DNA from: JBFXIE01 sp050176255
Lineage (GTDB): Bacteria > Pseudomonadota > Gammaproteobacteria > Burkholderiales > Burkholderiaceae_C
Assembly: GCF_050176255.1 (NCBI RefSeq)
Contig: NZ_JBFXIE010000017.1
Reading direction: 5' to 3' (one strand)
DNA length: 58,360 bases
Shown here: positions 25,652 to 34,004 of the stretch, piece by piece
Layout: every line of letters begins with the position of its first letter
How positions within the stretch are numbered: position 1 is the first letter of the stretch
Notes under the pieces: generated by a model
Databases searched by the model: none
The model's input: only the letters and a program-made list of their open reading frames with translations
Told to the model about the DNA's origin: nothing
Program-made: the position numbers and the translations under genes

Positions 25652-27214
25652 TTAGCGCAGCAGGGCCAGCACACCCTGGGGCAACTGGTTGGCCTGCGCC
25701 ACCATGGCGGTGCCGGCCTGCTGCAGGATCTGCGCGCGCGACAAGGCGGCGGTTTCCGATGCAAAGTCGGCGTCCTGGATGCGGCCGCGCGAGGCAGCCA
25801 TGTTTTCCGACGTGGTCTGCAGGTTAGTCACTGTGCTCTCGAAGCGAGACTGCAGGGCGCCGTAGCTGGCACGCTGGCTGGCGATGGTCGAGATGGCGGC
25901 GTCCACCATGGCCAAGGTGCGGTTGGCACCGGCCACCGTGCTCACGTCCATGTCCTTCACCTTCTGCATCTGGCTGGCCGTCGCAGTGGTTGCCTTCAAG
26001 AAGCCGGCAGTCGTGCTGCCAGCGCTGTCCGTGGCACTGAACGACTTGGACGAATCCAACGTCAACTGCCCCGTGATGACAATGTCGTTCGTGCCAAAAG
26101 CGGCGGTGGACAATCCGGCTACGGCAGCGCCCAATGCAGTACCTGCTCCATTGTTGGTGCCGTCTAGCGCCTTCAGAGTGAACACGCTGGCGGCATCCGA
26201 CTTATTGAGCAACTTGATGTCTTCGCCGGAAGCATTGGTCAAGACAAGGCCATTTCCAGCGTCGTTCAAGCGAGCGGACACACCCGTCTTGCCCGACACA
26301 TCGTTGAAGGCCTTCACTGCAGCGCTGAGGCCTTCGGCCGTGTTGCCGTTCGTCTTGAACGAAATGGTGACTGGCGCACTTGTTTCGTTGTTCGACGCCA
26401 CTTGCATGGTGTAGGAAGCCCCGGACACAAACGTGTCCATCCCCACTTCCGTACGTGCCGACGCGCTGACCCCCGTGAATTCGGTTTGCGCGTTGACCAA
26501 GGCTGCCACATCTTTGGCAGAAGATTTGGCCCCGTAGGTAATGTCTTTCTTGCCAGCAGCCCCCTCTACGGTCAGCGTCCCCCCCGTAATCGCAGACGAG
26601 CCGGCGGAGGTGCCGCGCAGGACCAGGTTCGTGCCTGCGGTACTCCCTTGGGTCAAATCGCCCGTGGCGTCGGTGGCGGTAGCTGCCTTCGCGCCAATGC
26701 GGTTGTTGCCGTAGGAGTTGGTGCTGAAGTTCGACGAAGTGGCCGTGATGGTCTGGTTGGCATTGGCGCCCACCTGGAACTGGGCGCTGGTGAACGAGCC
26801 GTCCAGCAGCTTGCGGCCGTTGAATTCAGTGGTCTTGGCGATGCGGTCCAGCTCCGAGGTGAGCTGGTTCACTTCGGAGTTCAACGCTTCGCGATCCGAG
26901 GCGCTGTTGGTGGCGTTGGCCGACTGCACGGCCAGCTCGCGGATACGCTGCAGGATGTCGCCCGAGCTCTTGAGCGCGCCTTCTGCCGTCTGCGCCAGAG
27001 AGATACCGTCATTGGCATTGCGCACGGCCTGGTTCAGGCCACGGATCTGGCTGGAGAAACGCTCGGAAATGGCAAGACCGGCGGCGTCGTCCTTGGCGCT
27101 GTTGATGCGCAGGCCCGAGGACAGGCGATTGATCGAGGTATTGAGCGCATTCTGGCTGATGCTCAGGTTGCGCTGGGCGGTCAACGATGCGACGTTGGTG
27201 TTGATAGTGGCCAT
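25652..27214 (-). CDS. fliC: Flagellin 1
   Basis: 520 residues. The conserved D0/D1 N-terminus (INTNVASLTAQRNLSIS, LSSGLRINSAKDDAAGLAIS) and C-terminus (QILQQAGTAMVAQANQLPQ, VLALLR) flank a variable, Thr/Ser/Gly-rich surface domain (about 175-420). N-terminal about 175 and C-terminal about 95 residues are nearly identical to flagellin 2, the centre differs. A strong sigma-28 promoter lies upstream. The surface domain is Ser/Thr-rich, suitable for O-glycosylation by the neighbouring island (inference). Confidence 0.96.
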   Translation of the reverse strand: MATINTNVASLTAQRNLSISQNALNTSINRLSSGLRINSAKDDAAGLAISERFSSQIRGLNQAVRNANDGISLAQTAEGALKSSGDILQRIRELAVQSANATNSASDREALNSEVNQLTSELDRIAKTTEFNGRKLLDGSFTSAQFQVGANANQTITATSSNFSTNSYGNNRIGAKAATATDATGDLTQGSTAGTNLVLRGTSAGSSAITGGTLTVEGAAGKKDITYGAKSSAKDVAALVNAQTEFTGVSASARTEVGMDTFVSGASYTMQVASNNETSAPVTISFKTNGNTAEGLSAAVKAFNDVSGKTGVSARLNDAGNGLVLTNASGEDIKLLNKSDAASVFTLKALDGTNNGAGTALGAAVAGLSTAAFGTNDIVITGQLTLDSSKSFSATDSAGSTTAGFLKATTATASQMQKVKDMDVSTVAGANRTLAMVDAAISTIASQRASYGALQSRFESTVTNLQTTSENMAASRGRIQDADFASETAALSRAQILQQAGTAMVAQANQLPQGVLALLR

Positions 27215-27362
27215 TGCTACTCTCCTGAAGGAACTGACATATCTATGGCGTTGCCGCCAACTGGGCCCAGAACCGTCTGGCCGCAGGGTTCACAGCGCCC
27301 AACCAGGCTGACTGTTGAACAGCGGGTCGTCACTTTTTGTTTCATGCGCCCCGTTGATTCTG

Positions 27363-27389
27363 TTTTCGGGTTGCGCTTGGAAAACTTTA
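27363..27389 (-). promoter_or_regulatory. Sigma-28 (FliA) promoter of flagellin 1
   Basis: Minus strand: TAAAG (27385-27389), extended by TTT as in enteric fliC promoters, 14 nt between TAAAG and CCCGAAAA (27363-27370). A leader of about 140 nt would precede the start codon. Confidence 0.75.
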
Positions 27390-27428
27390 GGACTGAATTG
27401 GCGGATTGAGCGGTTTTTGGCGTGCTTA

Positions 27429-27455
27429 TCAAGCCAACGGCGCAGCAGCCGCTGG
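27429..27455 (+). promoter_or_regulatory. Weak sigma-28-like site upstream of flagellin 2
   Basis: Plus strand: TCAAG (27429-27433), 14 nt, GCCGCTGG (27448-27455). The spacing is right and the -35 good, but only five of eight -10 bases match. It is the best candidate I can find for flagellin 2. Confidence 0.35.
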
Positions 27456-27548
27456 CCACAATCCCTCCAACGTTCCCAAAAAGTCCGCCGGAGGGGTAAC
27501 GCTTGAACCGGCAGTAATGTTCATTTCCAGCCCTGCAGGAGTTCCGCA

Positions 27549-29108
27549 ATGGCATCGACGATCAACACCAACATCGCCTCGCTCACCGCCCAGCGCAATC
27601 TGGGTGTCAGCCAGGCCTCGCTCAATACCTCGATCAATCGCCTGTCCTCGGGCCTGCGCATCAACAGCGCCAAGGACGACGCCGCCGGGCTGGCCATTTC
27701 AGAGCGTTTTACTACACAAATCCGCGGCATGAACCAGGCCGCGCGCAATGCCAACGACGGCATCTCGCTCGCCCAGGTTGCCGAGGGTGCGCTCAAGAGC
27801 TCGGGCGACATTCTGCAGCGCATCCGCGAGCTGGCCGTGCAGTCGGCCAATGCCACCAACAGCGCCTCGGATCGCGAAGCGTTGAACGCCGAAGTGAACC
27901 AGCTCACCTCGGAGCTGGATCGCATCGCCAAGACCACCGAATTCAACGGCCGCAAGCTGCTGGACGGCTCGTTCACCAGCGCCCAGTTCCAGGTAGGCGC
28001 CAATGCCAACCAGACCATCACGGCCACTTCGTCCAACTTCAGCACCAGTGCCTACGGCAACTACCGTATTGGCGGCAAGGCAGTAACGCCGACGGACAAC
28101 ACCGGCGATCTGACACTGGGCAGCCTGCCGGGCTCCGTCAAGGCACAAGCTGCGACGCCCACCTCGGGCATCACCGGCCCCGGCACGCTGACCGTGGATG
28201 GCGCCTACGGCAAGAAGGCCATCACTTACCCGGCCGGTGCCTCGGCCAAGAGCGTAGCGTCCCTGGTGAATGCCCAGACCGAACTCACCGGCGTGAGTGC
28301 CTCGGCACGCACCGAGGTGGGCATCGACAGCCTGGTCTCCGGCGCCTCGTACACGATGCAGGTGGCATCGAACAACGCCACGGGCTCCCCCGCGACGGTT
28401 TCGTTCACCGTCAACTCCCTCACCGCCGACGGCCTGAGCGCCGCCGTGAAGGCATTCAACGACGTGTCGGCAAAGACCGGCGTGTCGGCCCGCGTGAATG
28501 ACGACGGCAACCGCATCATCCTCACCAACGATTCCGGCGAAGACATCAAGCTACTGAACAACTCGGTGTCCACCAGCACCTTCGGCTTGACCAACCCCGA
28601 CGGCACGCCACTGCCTACAGCCCAGACAGGCATTGCGGGTCAGGGGGGTACTGGCACCTTCGCCGCCAACGGCTACGTCGTCACGGGCCAGTTGACGCTC
28701 GATTCGTCCAAGTCGTTTAGCGCCTCGGATAGCCAGGGGACGCTGACAGGAGGTGGCTTCATGCGCGCCAACACCGCCACCTCCAGCCAGTTGCAGGCCG
28801 TCAAGGACATGGACGTGAGCACGGTCGGCGGCGCCAACCGCACCCTGGCCATGGTGGATGCTGCCATCGCCGCGATCAGCAGCCAGCGTGCCAATTACGG
28901 CGCCCTGCAGTCGCGCTTCGAGACGGCCATCGCCAACCTGAACATCTCTTCGGAAAACATGTCCGCCTCGCGCAGCCGTATTCAGGATGCTGACTTCGCC
29001 GCGGAAACGGCCAACCTGTCGCGCACCCAGATCCTGCAACAGGCCGGCACCGCCATGGTGGCTCAGGCCAACCAGATTCCGCAGGGGGTACTGGCATTGC
29101 TCAACTAA
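27549..29108 (+). CDS. fliC: Flagellin 2
   Basis: 519 residues, divergent from flagellin 1. Same D0/D1 ends (INTNIASLTAQRNLGVS; QILQQAGTAMVAQANQIPQ) and a different variable domain with Pro/Gly-rich turns (about 175-415). Followed by a strong T-tracted terminator. Whether both flagellins enter the same filament cannot be told from sequence; the weak promoter suggests a minor or differently regulated subunit. Confidence 0.95.
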   Translation: MASTINTNIASLTAQRNLGVSQASLNTSINRLSSGLRINSAKDDAAGLAISERFTTQIRGMNQAARNANDGISLAQVAEGALKSSGDILQRIRELAVQSANATNSASDREALNAEVNQLTSELDRIAKTTEFNGRKLLDGSFTSAQFQVGANANQTITATSSNFSTSAYGNYRIGGKAVTPTDNTGDLTLGSLPGSVKAQAATPTSGITGPGTLTVDGAYGKKAITYPAGASAKSVASLVNAQTELTGVSASARTEVGIDSLVSGASYTMQVASNNATGSPATVSFTVNSLTADGLSAAVKAFNDVSAKTGVSARVNDDGNRIILTNDSGEDIKLLNNSVSTSTFGLTNPDGTPLPTAQTGIAGQGGTGTFAANGYVVTGQLTLDSSKSFSASDSQGTLTGGGFMRANTATSSQLQAVKDMDVSTVGGANRTLAMVDAAIAAISSQRANYGALQSRFETAIANLNISSENMSASRSRIQDADFAAETANLSRTQILQQAGTAMVAQANQIPQGVLALLN

Positions 29109-29142
29109 ACAGTGGTTCCCAGTAAAAACTCCCTCTTTATAT

Positions 29143-29182
29143 CTTTCAGCGCTTGCCAGGCAAGGGCTGAAAGCCATTTTTT
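29143..29182 (+). terminator. Rho-independent terminator of flagellin 2
   Basis: Stem CTTTCAGCGCTTGCC / GGCAAGGGCTGAAAG (29143-29173) followed by a run of T (29177-29182). The arms and spacing are those of the local repeat family, so this terminator seems to be a modified repeat copy. Confidence 0.9.
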
Positions 29183-29248
29183 CAAAAATCCATGCTGGGA
29201 TTGCTTGGCATACGCATGTTTCGTGGCCACTACGCTAACCTCAGCATT

Positions 29249-29277
29249 TTGGTACTCGCATGAACATCTGACATGAT
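29249..29277 (+). promoter_or_regulatory. Candidate promoter of the sugar island
   Basis: TTGGTA (29249-29254), 17 nt, CATGAT (29272-29277), 43 nt upstream of the rfbF start. A sigma-70-type prediction of moderate quality. It would make the whole island one transcript, since later genes overlap or are closely spaced. Confidence 0.4.
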
Positions 29278-29319
29278 TCTCGCCAAGTCTCTTCGTCCCG
29301 CCCACGCAGGATTGCCACA

Positions 29320-30090
29320 ATGAAGGCTGTCATCCTGGCAGGTGGGCTGGGCACGCGGATTTCCGAGGAATCGCACCTGCGACCCAAGCCCATGGTTGAG
29401 ATCGGCGGCAAGCCCATCATCTGGCACATAATGAAAATTTACGCCCACTTCGGCATCAACGACTTCGTGATCTGCCTGGGCTACAAGGGCTACGTCATCA
29501 AGGAGTATTTCGCTAACTACTTCCTGCACATGTCCGACGTGACCTTCGACATGGCCGGAAACCGCATGCAGATACACGACCAGCACGCAGAGCCTTGGCG
29601 CGTGACCCTGGTGGACACGGGCGAACACACAATGACCGGCGGGCGCCTCAAGCGTGTGCGCAAATACCTGGGCAACGAAACCTTCTGCATGACCTACGGC
29701 GATGGCGTGGCCGACATCGATGTGACCGCGTTGCTGGCGTTCCACCGCCGCCACGGCAAGCTAGCCACTGTGATGGCCGTGCAGCCTCCGGGCCGCTTCG
29801 GGGCGCTGGAGATCCGGGGCGAACAGGTGCGTGGATTCCAAGAAAAGCCCGACGGCGACGGCGGCTGGATCAACGGTGGCTTTTTTGTTCTGGAGCCCGG
29901 CGCGCTCGACAGCATTGCGGGCGACGCCACCATCTGGGAGCAAGAACCCATGCGTCAGCTGGCTGCGCGCGGCGAGTTGATGAGCCACTTTCACCGCGGC
30001 TTCTGGCAGCCCATGGACACCCTGCGCGACCGCCATATGCTTGAAGAACGCTGGCACAGCGGGCACGCGCCCTGGCGGTTATGGAGCTGA
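29320..30090 (+). CDS. rfbF: Glucose-1-phosphate cytidylyltransferase
   Basis: Makes CDP-glucose from CTP and glucose-1-phosphate, the first step to CDP-3,6-dideoxyhexoses. 256 residues with the nucleotidyltransferase signature MKAVILAGGLGTRISEES and KPMVEIGGKPIIWHIMKIY, TYGDGVADID and FQEKPDGDGGWINGGFFV, all diagnostic for RfbF rather than for the dTDP or UDP enzymes. The stop overlaps the rfbG start by 10 nt. Confidence 0.95.
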   Translation: MKAVILAGGLGTRISEESHLRPKPMVEIGGKPIIWHIMKIYAHFGINDFVICLGYKGYVIKEYFANYFLHMSDVTFDMAGNRMQIHDQHAEPWRVTLVDTGEHTMTGGRLKRVRKYLGNETFCMTYGDGVADIDVTALLAFHRRHGKLATVMAVQPPGRFGALEIRGEQVRGFQEKPDGDGGWINGGFFVLEPGALDSIAGDATIWEQEPMRQLAARGELMSHFHRGFWQPMDTLRDRHMLEERWHSGHAPWRLWS

Positions 30091-31148
30091 GCCCCGCGTT
30101 CTGGACTGGACGACGCGTGCTGCTGACCGGACACACAGGCTTCAAGGGCGGCTGGCTGTCGCTGTGGCTGCACATGCTGGGCGCCAAGGTGCAGGGTTAC
30201 GCATTGCCGCCAGCCACCACTCCCTCGCTGTGGCTGGCGGCACGTTTGGACGAACTGACACCCGGCGCGCTAGCAGACATCCGCGACATCACGCGCGTGG
30301 ACGCTGCCGTTACTGCATTCCAGCCGGAAGTGATCCTGCACCTGGCGGCGCAGCCGCTGGTGCGCGCGTCTTACGCAGCACCTACCGAAACCTACGCTAC
30401 CAACGTGATGGGCACGGTGTACCTGCTGGAAGCCGCTCGCCGCTGCGCTTCAGTACGCGCGGTGGTGGTGGTCACCAGCGACAAATGCTATGACAACCGC
30501 GAATGGCCCTGGCCGTACCGTGAAAACGATGCACTCGGTGGATACGACCCCTACAGCAGCAGCAAAGCCTGCGTGGAACTGCTGTGTGCCTCGTGGCGCG
30601 CTTCGTTTTTGCAAGACAGCGGCGTTGCACTTGCCACTGCGCGCGCGGGCAATGTTCTCGGCGGCGGTGATTGGTCGCCCGACCGCCTGGTGCCCGATGC
30701 CCTGCGCGCCTGGGAGCGCGGCGAAACCCTGACGCTGCGCCACCCCCATGCCACCCGCCCCTGGCAGCATGTGCTGGAACCGCTGCACGGCTACCTGCTT
30801 CTGGCCCAGTCGCTGGCAGAGGGCCAGGAACACACCGCATCGGCCTGGAACTTTGGCCCAGACTCCGAAGGACTGGCCAGCGTGGCCGATGTGATAGCGC
30901 AGCTTTCGGCGCTATGGCCTGGACCGGCGGCATGGCGCATCGAGGAACAGACGCGCGAGCCCCATGAGGCCGGACGGCTGGCACTGGACTCCTCCAAAGC
31001 AAACCAACATTTGAACTGGCGCCCGCGTTGGACACTGGCACAGACACTGGCACGCACTACCGACTGGCACAGTGCTTGGCGTACAGGCAAAGACATGCAG
31101 GATTTCACACGTATGCAAATTGCAGCCTTTCAAGACAGCGCCCAATGA
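30081..31148 (+). CDS. rfbG: CDP-glucose 4,6-dehydratase
   Basis: Short-chain dehydrogenase/reductase that converts CDP-glucose to CDP-4-keto-6-deoxyglucose with bound NAD. 355 residues; the GHTGFKGGWLSLWLHMLGA nucleotide-binding motif, LAAQPLVRASY, TSDKCYDN and the catalytic YSSSK are typical of RfbG. Overlaps rfbF at the start and rfbH by ATGA at the end, indicating translational coupling. Confidence 0.95.
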   Translation: MELSPAFWTGRRVLLTGHTGFKGGWLSLWLHMLGAKVQGYALPPATTPSLWLAARLDELTPGALADIRDITRVDAAVTAFQPEVILHLAAQPLVRASYAAPTETYATNVMGTVYLLEAARRCASVRAVVVVTSDKCYDNREWPWPYRENDALGGYDPYSSSKACVELLCASWRASFLQDSGVALATARAGNVLGGGDWSPDRLVPDALRAWERGETLTLRHPHATRPWQHVLEPLHGYLLLAQSLAEGQEHTASAWNFGPDSEGLASVADVIAQLSALWPGPAAWRIEEQTREPHEAGRLALDSSKANQHLNWRPRWTLAQTLARTTDWHSAWRTGKDMQDFTRMQIAAFQDSAQ

Positions 31149-32476
31149 ACTTCCCTGACGAACCATCCCTGCGTAAGCACATTGGCGAATTGGTGGCAAT
31201 GTATGCACAGCGCTACCACGCGCCAGCGCCTTTCGTCCCTGGCGAAACCACCGTGCCGCCTTCAGGCAAGGTCATCGGCGCACCCGAACTATGCGCCATG
31301 ACCGACGCCGTACTGGACGGCTGGCTGACCACGGGCCGCTTCAACGAAGCCTTCGAACAGCGCCTCGCCAGCTACCTGGGCGTGCGCCACGTATTGACCA
31401 CCAACTCTGGCTCCTCTGCCAACCTGCTGGCGTTCTCGGCGCTGACCTCACCACTGCTGCGCGAACGCGCCATTCAGAAGGGCGACGAGGTGATCGGCGT
31501 GGCCGCAGGCTTCCCGACCACGGTGAACCCAGTCCTGCAGTTCGGCGCCGTGCCGGTGTTCGTTGACGTGGAGCTGGGCACTTACAACATTGACGTGGCA
31601 CAACTGGAGGCCGCCATCAGCCCGCGCACCAAAGCCATCATGCTGGCCCACACGCTAGGCAACCCATTCAACCTGAAAGTGGTGCGCGAAGTCTGTGACC
31701 GCCATGGGCTGTGGCTGGTCGAGGACTGCTGCGACGCGCTGGGCTCAACCTGTGACGGCAAGATGGTTGGCACCTTCGGCGATATCGGCACACTGAGCTT
31801 CTATCCGGCCCACCACATCACCATGGGCGAGGGCGGTGCGGTATTCACCAACTCACCCATACTCAAACGCGCGCTCGAATCGTTCCGCGATTGGGGGCGT
31901 GACTGCTACTGCGCGCCCGGCAAGGACAACACGTGCAACAAACGTTTTTGCCGCCAACTGGGCAGCTTGCCGCAAGGCTATGACCACAAGTACACCTACT
32001 CGCACCTGGGCTACAACCTCAAGATCACCGACATGCAGGCCGCCTGCGCCCTAGCGCAGATGGACAGCCTGGAAGCCTTCATCGCCGCGCGCAAACGCAA
32101 TTTCGCCTGGCTGCACGCGCGCCTGTCGCACTGCGAGGACTGGCTGGTGCTGCCCGAGGCCACGCCGGGCAGTGATCCCTCGTGGTTTGGTTTCACGCTT
32201 ACCCTGCGTGACGGCTGCGGCATTGACCGCACGGCGCTGCTACAGCATCTGGACGCCCACGGGATCGGCACGCGCCTGTTGTTCGCCGGCAACCTGACGC
32301 GCCAGCCCTACATGCAGGGCCAGACCTACCGCGTCACAGGCGAGCTGCGTGTGACCGACAAGGTGATGCACGACACCTTCTGGATCGGCGTCTGGCCTGG
32401 GCTGACTGAAGACCACCTGGACTACGCAGCCAGCCAGATCGAAGCCTTTAAAGGCGGAAAGACACGACACACATGA
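31145..32476 (+). CDS. rfbH: CDP-4-keto-6-deoxyglucose 3-dehydrase (E1)
   Basis: PMP- and [2Fe-2S]-dependent enzyme that removes the C3 hydroxyl. 443 residues, aminotransferase fold. The PLP-lysine is replaced by His223 in FYPAHHITMGEGG, the hallmark of E1. The iron-sulfur cysteines appear with exact family spacing: C196-x57-C254-x-C256-x7-C264. The partner reductase E3 (RfbI) is not encoded in the window. ATG at 31145 (ATGA overlap with rfbG) chosen over the longer frame from 31028. Confidence 0.95.
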   Translation: MNFPDEPSLRKHIGELVAMYAQRYHAPAPFVPGETTVPPSGKVIGAPELCAMTDAVLDGWLTTGRFNEAFEQRLASYLGVRHVLTTNSGSSANLLAFSALTSPLLRERAIQKGDEVIGVAAGFPTTVNPVLQFGAVPVFVDVELGTYNIDVAQLEAAISPRTKAIMLAHTLGNPFNLKVVREVCDRHGLWLVEDCCDALGSTCDGKMVGTFGDIGTLSFYPAHHITMGEGGAVFTNSPILKRALESFRDWGRDCYCAPGKDNTCNKRFCRQLGSLPQGYDHKYTYSHLGYNLKITDMQAACALAQMDSLEAFIAARKRNFAWLHARLSHCEDWLVLPEATPGSDPSWFGFTLTLRDGCGIDRTALLQHLDAHGIGTRLLFAGNLTRQPYMQGQTYRVTGELRVTDKVMHDTFWIGVWPGLTEDHLDYAASQIEAFKGGKTRHT

Positions 32477-34002
32477 GCACGACGACGCCTCCTACCGCTT
32501 CCGCACTATTTACGCAGCCGCTGTTTATCCTGGAGATGGCCAACAATCACATGGGCGACCTAGCCCATGGCGTGGCGCTGGTCCGCGCCTTTGCGGAGGT
32601 GTGCAAGCCGTTTCCGTTCCAGTTCGCCTTCAAGCTGCAGTACCGCGACCTGGACACCTTCATCCACAAGGCCATGCGAGGGCGCGATGATGTGAAGTAC
32701 ATCAAACGCTTCAGCGAGACGCGGCTGACACGCAAACAGTTCGACAGCCTGGTGGCAGAAATCCGCGCCAACGGCTTTCTGTGCCTGTCCACCCCGTTCG
32801 ACGAGCCATCGGTGGCCGTGATCGAGGATCAAGGCCTGGACGCCATCAAGATCGCCAGTTGCTCCATGAGCGACTGGCCGCTGCTAGAACGCGTGGTGCA
32901 GACACAGCGCCCACTGATCGCCTCCACCGCAGGGGCCACGCTGGAGGAGATTGACCGCCTGGTGAGCTTCCTCACGCACCGCCAGAAAAACTTCGCCATC
33001 ATGCACTGCGTGGGCGAATACCCCACGCCGGACGCGCACATGCACCTGTCGCAGATTGACTTCTTGCAGCGGCGCTACCCTGGCGTGCACGTGGGCTTTT
33101 CCACGCACGAAGACCCGGACAGCACCGACATCGTGCAAATGGCACTGGCCAAAGGCGCGCGCGTATTCGAAAAACACGTCGGCCTGCCTACCGCACAGTA
33201 CCCGCTCAACGCCTACTCGGCCAGCCCGCAGCAAGTGCAGCGCTGGCTGGAGGCTGCCCAACGCGCCCTACTGCTATGCGGAGAAGGCGTGCAGCGCCAG
33301 CCTGCCAATCCTGTGGAGCGCGCAAGCCTGCGCAGCCTACAGCGCGGCATCTTCGCCCGGCGGTCGATTGCCGCGGGGGAAACCGTGCACGCCGAAGACG
33401 TGTACTTCGCCTTCCCGCCGCAGGACGGGCAATACACCGCCAACGACTGGTCGAAATACGCCACCTTCACCGCCCAAACAGCCGTTGCCGCCGACGCCGC
33501 GCTGACCCCCCACAACACCAGCCAGCGCGACATGCGCGCCAAGGTGTGGGAGATCGTCCAGCGCGTGCGCGCCCAACTGGCCGCCAGCCATGTGGTGGTG
33601 CCCGCACGCGTGGACCTGGAAATCTCGCACCACTACGGCCTGGAGCGCTTCGACGAGGCCGGCCTGACCATGCTCACCGTGGTCAACCGCAGTTACTGCA
33701 AGAAGCTGCTGATGTTGCTGCCCGGCCAACACCACCCCGAGCAGCACCACCGGCAAAAGGAAGAAACCTTCCATGTGCTGCATGGGGAAATGACGCTCTC
33801 GCTCAACGGCGTGGAGCGCCCATGCCGCCCGGGCGACGTGGTCACCATCGAGCCCGGCGTGCGCCACGCCTTCTACAGCGCGGGGGGCGTCATCATCGAG
33901 GAACTGTCTTCCACGCACATCAGTGACGACTCGTTCTATACCGATGAAGCGGTCAACGCCAACCGCGACCGCAAAACCCTTTTGAGCTACTGGATGGACT
34001 AG
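32473..34002 (+). CDS. NeuB-like synthase fused to a cupin domain
   Basis: 509 residues. The N-terminal TIM barrel (about 15-275) resembles sialate/legionaminate/pseudaminate synthases that condense phosphoenolpyruvate with a sugar: LEMANNHMGD, FAFKLQYRD, KIASCSMSDWPLLERV, FEKHVGL. A SAF-like segment follows (about 290-345; RGIFARRSIAAGETV). The C-terminal part (about 375-509) is a cupin with HHPEQHHRQKEETFHVL and PGDVVTIEPGVRHAF, a likely metal site. The fusion suggests an isomerase or epimerase activity coupled to the condensation. Overlaps rfbH by 4 nt. The substrate is unknown. Confidence 0.8.
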   Translation: MSTTTPPTASALFTQPLFILEMANNHMGDLAHGVALVRAFAEVCKPFPFQFAFKLQYRDLDTFIHKAMRGRDDVKYIKRFSETRLTRKQFDSLVAEIRANGFLCLSTPFDEPSVAVIEDQGLDAIKIASCSMSDWPLLERVVQTQRPLIASTAGATLEEIDRLVSFLTHRQKNFAIMHCVGEYPTPDAHMHLSQIDFLQRRYPGVHVGFSTHEDPDSTDIVQMALAKGARVFEKHVGLPTAQYPLNAYSASPQQVQRWLEAAQRALLLCGEGVQRQPANPVERASLRSLQRGIFARRSIAAGETVHAEDVYFAFPPQDGQYTANDWSKYATFTAQTAVAADAALTPHNTSQRDMRAKVWEIVQRVRAQLAASHVVVPARVDLEISHHYGLERFDEAGLTMLTVVNRSYCKKLLMLLPGQHHPEQHHRQKEETFHVLHGEMTLSLNGVERPCRPGDVVTIEPGVRHAFYSAGGVIIEELSSTHISDDSFYTDEAVNANRDRKTLLSYWMD

Positions 34003-34004
34003 CC

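Larger units (their letters stand above)
27215..27548. other. Divergent flagellin control region
   Basis: 334 bases between the two flagellin start codons. The leftward sigma-28 promoter for fliC1 is at 27363-27389. A weaker rightward sigma-28-like site is at 27429-27455. No gene is supported. It is flanked by nearly identical flagellin 5' ends in inverted orientation. Confidence 0.7.
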
